Source: Lates calcarifer (taxonomy: Eukaryota > Chordata > Actinopteri > Centropomidae). Taken from it: a stretch of 64,000 nucleotides of DNA. Below, one piece after another: positions 26,901 through 38,900 of this stretch. The DNA lies in assembly GCF_001640805.2 (NCBI RefSeq), contig NC_066844.1, positions 13,950,543-14,014,542 of the forward strand. Reading direction: 5' to 3'. Positions within the stretch are counted from its first letter, which is position 1, and each line of letters opens with the position of its first letter. The position numbers and the translations under genes were made by a program. The notes under the pieces were generated by a model, which did not search any database, was not told the origin of the DNA, and was given only the letters and a program-made list of their open reading frames with translations.

Positions 26901-29900
26901 TTGGCCTAAATCACTCCCTTGGTGTTTCATTTACCACTCCCACAATATATTGTGGGATTGTAAGCAGAAAGTAGTGTACACATCTTGGATGCTACTTTTT
27001 TTCACTTTTTTTTTCCCCAAGTCACCATATATAAGGCCAACATTTCAGAGAATTTGGAGACATGAATAAAATGAAGGATGGTAAATATAATGTCCTGCAC
27101 TCAGTCACAACCCTTTACTACTGTCTAGCTGGTCTGCTCAGTTAGTTAGTTAAATGTCCACTAGGTATGTTTGAGTGGCTACAGAGTCAGAGGAAGTTTT
27201 TTGAGCAGTCAAAACTCAATAATGAAAATAACACAAACAACAAAACTTATTTTTTACTTCTGCAGAACAGTAACAAAATAACTTCCCTGCTAGATCATGT
27301 GTTTGTTTTTATTTGTTAAATTGGGTGAACCATAGAAAAGAGTACTGTTGTTGTTAATATACTTGTTCTTTGTGTTATATATAAAAAAATATATTAACTA
27401 ACCTGCCATTACCCCTTCATTCATTATCCCTGGGTCAATGCTGTAAACCTATAACCCAAATACCTCCTTCTCCATATTTTTTTTCCTAACCCCATTTGCT
27501 CTTCCCTCTCAGACAGATGTTCTCCCAGTGCCCCATTTTCAGTCCTTGGCCTCCTCTTTTCCTGTCCTCCTTCTTCTACTAAGTGCCCTTTGATCTCTGA
27601 TTTTAGACAGAGGTTGCCAGAGTGGCTATTTTTACCCTGGTCGTGGCTCATCAGGTCCCCTGTTCCAATTAACGCATAGCTATACTGTGTGAAGCCACTG
27701 AATATTAATTAATTAAACATTTTTTTAGCATATTTACAACCTGTGTAGTGATTTCTAGTAGTACAGATTCCACACAAGAGAATGTGTGTGTACTTATAAG
27801 CCTTTCTGGCAAATATTATTATTATTATTATTTTTATTTTTATTTTTAAGTATATTTTTGCTGGATAGCTGAGCAAATAAAGCAGGAAGACTGAATGTCT
27901 CTTATCCACTAACTGACTGTCTGTTATTAAAAAGTTTGTAACAATGCAAATTTAACTGCAAGGTGGCCCTGCTGGCTGTAAGGGGCCTCTGGTGTACCTG
28001 GAGGACAGCTGCCTGCTCTGCTTGTTTGGTATTCTAGCCTCAGTGATCTCAGACACTGCTGCCACCAGATGTGTACCATGTGTAATTCTGATACTAGGGG
28101 TGTAAGGGATTTTCCAAATCTATAGTTTGGTTCTGACTTCAATCTTTGAGCCATGGTTTGGTTCATACTTGATTTCTTTTTTATGTTTTTGGGGGGTAAG
28201 GGCTTGTGGGGTTAACTAAAATGTTACCAAACTGCTGATTTGAAAGTACCCAGGGGTCTGCAATCTCTAAAACCAGCCTAACTTACTGCAGAAGTGATCC
28301 CTCAATCTTGATGGGACCAATAGTCACATAACACATGCAGCTGTAAGACAATAAAATAGGTGTAATGTGCAATATTTCCAAGATATGCAGCTTACCCTAA
28401 CTTTAAATAAAATCACAATTTCAGGAATTACATATGTTCTAGTGTTAGTTGTGCAATGAAAAATGAGTTTTGTCACATCAGTAATTAGTCAGTAATCAGT
28501 AATAAGTAATGATAGCTCAACAGGCTCCACCTGCAGTGATGGCAGCAATGTCAGAGTTCCATCTTCTGTTATTATGACACAGTTTTGTGGACATTTCTAT
28601 TGTGGTTTCAGTCTTGCTTTCAGAATCGTTACACCCCTAGTTGATATGAAACTGGAGTTTTTCTTGTAGAACCCAAGGAGTTGTAGGTCAAGTACCATTA
28701 TACTGAAAATCAAATATTTTTTGTATTGCCTTAAGCCTTAGGTTTTGTTTTTCTCATAAAAAAAGTTTTTCTACAAAATAGTCAAAATCATATTTTTTTA
28801 AAATGTGACTGATTAAAAGAGAATTACAGTTTTACTCTTATAAAAATTACAGTTAAGTTACTGTCATTTTGTGACAGCTGAGATGATGTTAGTGGTGTGG
28901 GTTAATAAAGTGTGAGGAAAACTTCTCCTTGGCATTGGTCTTTTGAGTTGCATCTCTCCTAAGATTGGGTCTAGCAGGCAGGTGATCAGTAGAGGGAAAC
29001 ATTAATAATATATGATGAGGTTTGGCTTTTCACGTTTCTCTTCTTGTGTCCTTTTCCCAGACTGCCTTTTCAAACTGTGTCCTATGAACAGATACTCAGC
29101 ACAGAAACAGTTCTGGAAGGCGGCAAAACCTGGAGGCAACAGCACCACTGACACAGTCCTCCTTAACAAACTCCATGTAAGACTGACATCACGTTCTCCA
29201 GAAATGTTAAATTCTGTAGTGTTGTGAAGAAAACTCGTTTGAAAAATGCACACTGTTGAAAGACTATTATGTTTTCTTGAGCATTTCTGTGCCCTGTTCT
29301 GTTTTAGCATGCTGCTGACCTGGAGAAGAAGCAGAATGAGTCTGAAAACCGCAAGCTGCTGGGAACAGTCATCCAGTATGGAAATGTCATTCAGGTGCGT
29401 TAAGGGAACCAATGAGATAAAGTGCTGTGGCTGACAGAACTGTTGCGGTATCTAACACCATGTATGACACTGTGTGCTTCATAATATGAACTGTAATTCC
29501 CTTTTAATCAGTCTGTTTTAAATAATTGCTACTGCACAAAGGTGTGCTATGAGGTTATGTGTTGTAAAGTCTTATCTTGTTTTGCTCATGGCTTAGGAAT
29601 GGTTTGCACTCAGGTATGAGATAAAATAAAACTAAAAATGGTCATGCATTCCTGCCATGCGATTTGCCACAGGAAGATGGCATGTACCTTGGAGAATGTC
29701 CTAGTTGCAATGGTCTGTCACTCCAGTAATAAAGTGGAGACTAATTCATTCCTGGCTTACTGTAGACAGCAATTTTAAACATATATTTAAGAAAATGTCC
29801 TTCCAAAGGCCGTCTTAGTTTGTAACATACTGTACAAGCTTCATCCAGTCTTCTACTCTGCTGTGAAAGCCCATTGGTTCTAACACTATGTACTGTATCA

Positions 29901-32900
29901 TGCTGTAGGATGAAAATGAGCATTTAGTTAAGTCAGTGGGCCTCAAAAGTCTGTAGATTACAGGCAGGTTGGTAATATATTATTTTAGGCAGGCCTGTTG
30001 ATTAAAGACATAAAGATACCAAACTGTTCCAGGGGTGCGTATATTCAGTGAAGTGTTCCCTTGGGTCCTGCTGTGCCAGTCTGTGACATATTTCTATCTT
30101 TACCTGTCCCAACCTCTGTAATTGTTTCCACTGTCTGCATTATGCCATTGAGCTAGCTATGTAACTCTTAACAATGTAACTCAGTTTCTTGTGTTGCCAA
30201 CAGCTGCTGCACTTGAAAAGCAATAAATACCTGACAGTGAACAAGCGCCTACCTGCACTGTTGGAGAAGAATGCCATGAGAGTGACTCTGGACTCAGCGG
30301 GAAACGAGGGATCCTGGTTCTACATCCAGCCCTTCTACAAGCTGCGATCCCTGGGAGACAGTGTGGGTAGAGCGGGGTGTGGGATTCAAGTTAATTGTGC
30401 TCAGCAGGAGACATTAAGGATGTATTTTTAGACTTTTCACAGGGTTTCAAAACAGAAGTCACATGGACTGGCATGTACCTTGGTTTTATAAGACTGGGAA
30501 AATTAAAAGTAAAAGACAAATCAGCACCAGTTCATGCTACAGTTTGCCCTTCCTTTGGCATAGTAATGCTCAATTTCCCATCAGGAAACCTTTGCTTTCG
30601 AACTCATAGTTATCAGTCTTTTCACATGTTTTTCAGTTGTTTTTGGTAGCTAGATAAGGTACAGTGCAATTTCCATGTCAGCTAGAATGGCACTCAGTAG
30701 AGCGCATACCTCCGCCAAGGCCAAACAACCCTGCACGTCTGTTTTGCATTTTCTTCCACCAGGTCTGGATTATTATCTGGATCTGCATCAAACTGTAAAA
30801 AACTCCTAGATCGCAACACCATAAATGAGATTTTTTTTCCTTCAAGATTTACACATTATTTCCTGAAAAAATAACACAAATGTCCAAAAATTCCCTGGCA
30901 CAGTCACTCCAAGTGTGATTGGTTATCTACACCTCCCATGATTTATAGTTATGGGAAACTCCCAACAATTGGTGGAAGACAGTATCTGTTGTGCTGAGCA
31001 CATAGCATAGCACATACCTCTTGGACATAACCTCTGCTGATCATGCTACAGTTTCTGCTAGTGGCTGATGGAAGTTGGCAGAGTTAAGTTGGCTAAGTGA
31101 CTAATTAAGCTGTACTTTATTAATCGCCATGGGAAATTTTGTGTCCGATCCATCTTAAGCGGCAGTTGTAGGAACGAGGGAACAGCCCCAGTGCAGAGCT
31201 CAGTGACTGACTCTACTTCTGACGCCAGTGTCTGGGTCAAGGGCAATGGCAGAGGAAGCTACAGGCGGTGTAGTGATTCTGTGAAAACATGAAGATTTTA
31301 CCTCAAGGTCCAAATGTCCATTGCTACTAAACTGGAATAATTACACTGAGTAGAAGTTGTTTTTTGTTGCTTCACACATACATTAAAATCAGTGTGAAAC
31401 TTAACTCCAAACTGCTTCTCATATCTAAAAGTCTTGCTTGGATACTTGTATCTTTCGTAGAGTTCAACTTAAAACTCTGTGCACCCAGTGCTGCAAACAA
31501 ACACAGAAATTAGCGGTTCAACCAAAATTGTTTTTATTGACACTTGCAGCTTTGGCTTGCACATATTTCTTTGTGGTTTGTGGTTCTTTGTGCATGCACA
31601 AGGTCAGGGCAACACCTTAATGATTCTATCTGATCCAGTTCTGTCACACACACACACAGTATGGTCCTTTACTCCCCCTAGTGTTTGTCTGGAGAGTAGC
31701 ATGATCTAATGTACCCCTTACCTACATGTTATGTTCGCCTTGTGAGTAGAGAGAATAGCAGTGTTGAAGAATGATGGCTGATATCTTGGGAAGTGACATA
31801 CTTATGGTTTGGAACTTAAACTGAGCACTCAATCCCACACAGTGGCTCTTTAGAGCAGTAGTATTTCATCTTGTTTCATTTTCTATTGCCCCTCACCGGA
31901 TGAGTCTCTGTCTGTGTTAATTAATGTTAATTAAAAAGACTGTTGGTGCTGCACTAATGTATCGCTTTTGTCTAATAATAGATTCAGATTCATTTTGATT
32001 CTATTTAATTTATCTAAACTAAATGCTCTGTGAATGCATTATGTTGTGTTTATGTTTATTGCTCCTGCAGGTGGTGATAGGAGATAAAGTGGTTCTTAAC
32101 CCTGTGAATGCGGGACAGCCTCTACATGCCAGCAGCCACCAGCTAGTTGACAATCCAGGATGCAATGAGGTACATGAACATTTGCCGGCTTATGGGGCTG
32201 TACGGCAAATAATGGTTAAAAGCCTGCATTATTGACATGGACGTTAAAATCCAAGAGGAAGTTACTCGTCTTAACCTTTAAATTTCTCAGTTTTTTTTCC
32301 CACATATTTCTTTCCTCTGCCTATCAGGTTAATTCTGTAAACTGCAACACAAGTTGGAAAGTTGTTCTGTTCATGAAATGGAGTGACAACAAGGAAACAA
32401 TACTTAAAGGGGTAGGTACCCTCATATTTTTATATGACTTCAATTTATAATCAGCAGTTTTCACAAATATTTACATGTACCTTAATTAACTGGCTACACA
32501 GACATATTACAACACATTATACATGGTACAAAAAAATCAAACTTTTGAAACAGAATTTGTGAGACAGGAAAACCAATCAATGGTGAGAAAAAACTACTAC
32601 AAAATATTGACATGAGTGAAAAATTCAACTTTTATATGTATGTATTTGTATGTAATTGCAGGGTGATGTGGTGCGGTTGTTCCACGCAGAGCAAGAGAAG
32701 TTCCTCACATGTGACGATCACAGGAAGAAGCAGTATGTCTTTCTCAGAACCACTGGCCGGCAGTCAGCCACTTCTGCCACCAGCAGCAAAGCGCTGTGGG
32801 AAGTAGAGGTTAGCACATCATGTTCTCCAAACGAACGTTATTATGTTTTCGAGTTTGTCATTGTGCTTGTAGTTAATGCAAGTGACCCAACCATGGAGGA

Positions 32901-35900
32901 CAGAAAGCAACATGTGGTTTATATGGCTTTAGTGCAATAGAAATTATCACACTAAGATAACACAATTTATTTGGCATAAGATGTATTTGCACCTTCTTTT
33001 CCATGTTTTCTGCCATTACCAGGTGGTCCACCATGACCCATGTAGGGGAGGTGCAGGCTACTGGAACAGCCTGTTCAGGTTTAAACACTTGGCCACAGGG
33101 TGTTATTTGGCTGCTGAGGTGGGTGAGGTGTGTGTCAACTTCCTTACTTTCTTGTCTTTACCTTCTTCTTTACCTTTTACCTTCTTGTCTGATATTGATA
33201 ATGCCTTACCCATGCATACTGTCCATGTGCTTTCATATGAATGTGACTTGGCAGCATGAATTTTAGTTTAAATCAGCAAAATACTCTGACAGAGCCAGAC
33301 AGCAGAAAGACATGGCTGTTATATGCACAGAGCAGGGACCAGAATCTGAAATTAATGATTCTGGGGAGGATATTTGACATGTTGGTGTGTTTCCCAGGTG
33401 AACCCAGACTTTGAGGAGGAGAATGCTGAGCAGCGGTCCTCGGTAAGTCCACCAGATCTCCTCTCCATCTAAGTGCTTAGCAACGTCACACTGGTTGCCC
33501 CATGGCTATCGATCTAATCCGTTCAATTTTTGCGGTGGATCTTTGCTTTCTGCTCTAGGTGGTGGACTTTACACCTTTTAATTTCCAGGTACTGTCATAT
33601 AATCTTTATTTGGCTGCAGCAAACTAGCACAAACAACTGTCATTGTTATGTCTGCACATATGTCATGTTGTCTTTGCTGCTTTGTCATTCAGTTTATCTT
33701 TTGGCGTCTTTAATCATCAGTAACCCAACAAACTTTCATTTAGGTTGCGTGTGCCTTTATCTTAAGTAGCAGTAGATTACAGAGTGCTACCATGCCATCA
33801 TCTCAGCGGATGCATGTCTCACTGTAAATCACCATTGGGTGGCAGTGTTGTACTAACCAACACTGACCTTGTCAGAGCTGTTGTGTGCACTTGTTCTCAA
33901 CTATGTGCTAAGAATGCCCAACAATCTGTAGTAATGACTGAAGCTGATTTGTACACCTTGAGTCAGGAGTAAGAACTAATAAGTGATATCAGCTTTCAGT
34001 TGGGCCTAGCAGCATATACTCCTCTGCCTCATCGTGGTTGAGGAACAATAATGTATTCTGTCAGTGGTCTCAGTTCATTCATAGACTTCACTTTTTGTAG
34101 CTAGTGCTTTCAGCTTTCTCACTGCATGTTTTCTTGCTGTAGCTGGATGCAGATAATGAAGCGTTGCGGGGTCGTTTGCGAGCTCCCCAGGAGAAAATCA
34201 TGTACACTCTGGTGCCAGTTCCTGATGGCATGGATATCTCCTCCATCTTTGAGCTGGATCCTACCACGCTGAGAGGCGGTGACTCCATGGTGCCCAGGTA
34301 TAATAAATGTAAACACAACCTCACATACACACACACCAGAATCAGTTCCTTTAGAGCTGCTGAATTTATCAAATTTCACATAATATTCAGATATCACAGA
34401 AGAAGAATGTGACATAAGGGCATTTAATGATTAACATTAACAAACATTGACAGTCTTCGTTATTCTACCTACAACTGCACATGGAGGTTTTTGTATGTAA
34501 AACGCTGAAGACTGTTAAACACTTGAAGCATTAGCGTGCAAACATGTTTGAGAGAAGAAGAAAGTGATAATAAAATATCAAAGGCAAAGGCAGTGGCAGA
34601 GACCCCTCAAGGGGAAACTTGTTTTTGCTCTTTAATGGAAAAAAAACATGAAGGATGTTGGAAAATATGAGGAGAAATAGGTCGAATGACAAATATCTCA
34701 GTGCCACGTTGTCTAATCAGAAAGACCACAGTGATGTCAAGACTACCACAAATCTAACAGTGGCAGCAGTTAACATTTGACTCATGTATAGAGTTGAAGG
34801 GGAATTTGGAACATCAGCAGGTAGGGATTTTCTGAAATGACAAAAGCTCTTGTTCAGTTTTGCAACTATGGACAAACTTTTTTTGTTTTGTATGATCTCT
34901 TAAGTCTTGGTTCACAGCTTTTTGTTCTGGTCACTTGTTGACTGGACATTCAGGTGAGACATTGTTTAGGGTCGATTCAAAACTCAAGATATTGTGGACA
35001 GGTGAAATGTAGAAAGTTAGATTGTCTTGTCCTTTCACTTATTCATGTAACACTCAAACCCTCTGTGTGTGAAATTCAGTGTACTGGTCACCTTTAGATG
35101 GTACAGTCACTAACCAGGAAGAGGAAGGAAAGTCCCTGCATGGTATGAAACAGGAAACCATTGTAGTAAGGAGACATGGGTAGAAAATCCTTGATATGCG
35201 TCTGAGCTAAAACCACAAAAAACAGATGTTGTTTTAAACAATACATATGCCTTCACACGTCATTTGGCAGGTGCTTCAGCAGGATGTCTGCTTGTTACTC
35301 ATACTACTTAAATATTATGTGGCATTTCTTGTACTTGCAGATAGTTAGAACATTTCTTTGTCATGATGTGTTGGCTGAACCTTGTACCTTCTGTATATTT
35401 TCAGGTGCACTGTGCCGCTGGTTTGTCCCTTTATTCTTATTGATGGGATTGTGTGAGAGGGAATGTATAGTTCTAAAATTACAATAGCACATGTGTCCAT
35501 GTCACTGCACATCAGATAAGAACAGAATCTTTCCACCCTTTGTTAAAGCCTCTATTGTGTCATGTTGTCAGGTGTGTGTCAATATACCACCTATCATATA
35601 CAGCAGTCTACTGCTGCTAGCACCTCCCATTCCTACCTGAAATAACCCTCAGACTTTAGCCAGGGGACTAATTAATACCTGGGAAAACCGGTACACAAAG
35701 GTAAGCTTGTTAGCTTTAGTGGGCGGTTAAGTACTGCCTGCCAAGAATATGGCTACTGCCAGATGTCTGTGCTGAAGGCCTGACAATCAACAGTACACAC
35801 ACCTACTCACACACGTGGAGCAGGCCTGATGCTTTGAGAATGAAGGACGTAGTTGGCTCGGACTGTACTATGTGTAAAGGTTTAGTGCTTAATGGAGAGG

Positions 35901-38900
35901 AGATGATGCTGTTCAGGTCACGACTGGCTAAGCTGTATTCATGTCACACACTTGGCTAAGGACAGCTATCGTAAGCTGTTTCTTCCCCACTCAGTTTTAT
36001 TTACAAACCTTGCTCACTTGTTAGTTCTGAGTAGCAAGGAATGAAACTTATTTACTACTATACACTGATAAACTGATTTACCACTTTATTCTGTATCACA
36101 ATACAACGTGCAATAAATCCTGTCTTTATGATGTGCATAATCTTCCATTTTTGCTGACACTGTTTCAGAGAGGTGTTGATTTATCATCATTTATGAGGCT
36201 ATAGAAAATGATAGAGTGTTGGACTGTGTCATAGTTCTCTGTCACTCTCATGTCTGTTAATTGAATTTTCATTATGTTCTAGTTATAGTACTTGTGTTGA
36301 AAATACAGCAAATCATGTGAAGGTTATGAGGCTGGTTACTAGTAAGTCTGATAAAACCACTAGGTGGAGACAAATAGTAATCAAGTAGACATCATGTTTC
36401 AAGCAACTTTTATTGTAAGTCTTTGTGGTACTCTCATTCCTGATTTGAAGCTACTGACCTTTGACACTCACACACACACACACACAGGTAAGTACTGATA
36501 GTGACAGTGGTAATATCAATGTACTGCTACCTGAGCTCTAAACAAATAATATCATCTCAATGGATATTTTAACAAAGCAACAATATGAAATTATGTTTTT
36601 GCATTTTGCCCTTAAATATGTCACAGTAAACACACAAAATGGTGAGAGGGGGAGAAAATTCCTCTTTCACATCACATGTTATCCTCAAAGGAGTGTCCCT
36701 TCTCCTTCAGGTGCACATAAATTGCTGTGTCTTGACTTGAGGAGTTGGTCCTCCTATGTTGAGGCATGCTCAGCATGACAGGTTGTTTCCAGTTGGCCTC
36801 AGAAGACTCCTGCGATTGTAATGACTGTTGTCTCAACAGAACAGCCAGGAGTACTGACAAACCAAGTGACATCTCTGGCTTTGATAATGATCCATACAGA
36901 GATTAAATACTGGGGTCTTCCCACCAGTCAGGCAGAGCTGATGAACTGAAGCCTCTTGGATAAGAGGCAAAATGTCTCAGGTATCTACGTCTAAGTCAGA
37001 TTATTGGATAATCATGACCTAGATGACTGAAAATCTTCAGACTACAAGTTTTCTTCTTTCCTCTGATACTTCTAGTTAAACTTTTTATGCACATTAGTTT
37101 GTTCTAAAGGTGTGACACGACAGAGTAAAGGCCATAGGATCATTAAAATGAAAGGGTTTTATTCCCCTGGGAACATTTATTTGCTATTCCAGTGTCTTGG
37201 TGATTGGCCCAACTGATTTTGGGATATGTTTTGTACTAAAGTTGACCCAAGTTAGCCTGAGCGTGACTCAAGAGGAAAGCTCATTGAGTGAAAATGAAAA
37301 GGGTTCATCTGAACATTAACTGTTCTCTGAGTAGTTCTCACAAACACATTTGCAGATGTTGCTAAAACAATGAACTGATAGGACATGGAAAGTTATGAAA
37401 AAATGAAGTATCTCAGTAAAGAGATGATGTAGATTCTGGGCAATGACCAGTAGTTAAAAGTCCAAAGTAATTTCATGTCAAAAAAAGTCTCTGATAGAAC
37501 TAGTGGCTGTTGACCGCCACTCATATTTGTACAGCACTATGACTCTGGTCCTGTGCATTGTAGCTTGATTTATTGCTTCTTCCTCTCAAACACTTTTCTC
37601 TGTTACTTCTAGGAGTTCCTATGTGAGGCTAAGACACTTGTGTACCAACACTTGGGTCCACAGCACCAACAACCCCATTGACAAAGAGGAGGAGAAGCCT
37701 GTTATGTTACGGGTGAGTAGCGATTGACTCATTCAAAGATGTATAGCACTGTTGAGGTTTTCTGAACAGGTTTACAAAAAACAATTGATTTTTCCAGATT
37801 GGAACATCAGCAGTAAAAGAAGACAAGGAAGCTTTCGCCATTGTACCAGTTCCGCCAGCAGAAGTGCGTGATTTAGACTTTGCTAATGATGCAAGTAAAG
37901 TGTTAGCATCTATTGCTGGCAAGCTGGAAAAGGGTACCATAACACAAAATGAAAGGAGGTAGGTAGCTACTGAATTTCTCCATGAAATTCTGTTTTTGAA
38001 GTGCCCTGTAATCTTTTACCGAATATGTTTCAACCTGTACGCTCTCCAGGTTTGTGACCAAGCTTCTTGAAGATCTAGTTTTCTTCGTGGTGGACATCCC
38101 CAACAGTGGGCAGGATGTTTTGGAGATCATGGTTAACAAACCCAACAGAGAAAGACAGAAACTCATGAGAGAGCAGAATATCCTTAAACAGGTTGGTCTT
38201 AAACCTTAAAGACTGTAATTGCATTGCAAGGTTCTGTGTCTACATTTTTGGGAATAAAAACTCTTCCTCTCCATTTCAGATTTTCAAACTTCTCCAGGCA
38301 CCTTTCACAGATAGTGGTGATGGTCCCATGCTCCGATTGGAAGAACTTGGAGACCAGCGGCACGCTCCTTTTAGACATATTTGCAGGCTTTGCTACAGAG
38401 TGTTACGCCATTCCCAGCAGGATTACAGGAAGAACCAGGTGGGCGGACACAACATCGCCACTCTGATTCCTGATACTATGAGTTTTTCTTTGTAGTAACA
38501 ATTTCATCTTTCCTCGTCTTTACAGGAATACATAGCCAAACAATTTCGCTTCATGCAGAAGCAGATAGGATATGATGTGTTAGCAGAAGACACAATAACA
38601 GCTCTGCTCCACAACAACCGGAAGCTATTGGAGAAACATATCACTGCTGCTGAGATAGACACATTTGTCACTCTAGTGAGGAAGAATCGGGAACCAAGGT
38701 GAGGTTCACAGGAAGGGACAAGCCCTTGCTGGTATCATTAAAACTGACATAGAAGCAAGGCTATGGCCAGTTTTGGTCGGAATTGTTTGTATAACAGCTC
38801 CTAAGGAATTTAAATCTATGTAAATGTATTCAAATTTGTGCAGGGTGGTATGAGTGTTAGTGCTTGTGCATGACCTTGGCACGGCAGGTAATTTGCTGAC

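Larger units (their letters stand above)
19091..29060 (+). other. itpr1 intron 3 (10 kb)
   Basis: The largest intron in the window. It holds a possible DNA element (20148-20450), an AT/AC microsatellite, a SINE, a TTAA-flanked MITE and a 545-base hAT-like element. No nested gene was found on either strand. Confidence 0.55.
30363..32070 (+). other. itpr1 intron after coding exon 5
   Basis: 1.7 kb that includes two repeat segments (30690-31042 and 31105-31260). Nothing else recognised. Confidence 0.5.

Noticed and set aside
29002..29412. 136-codon open frame on the - strand
   Set aside because: Antisense shadow of itpr1 exons 3 and 4.
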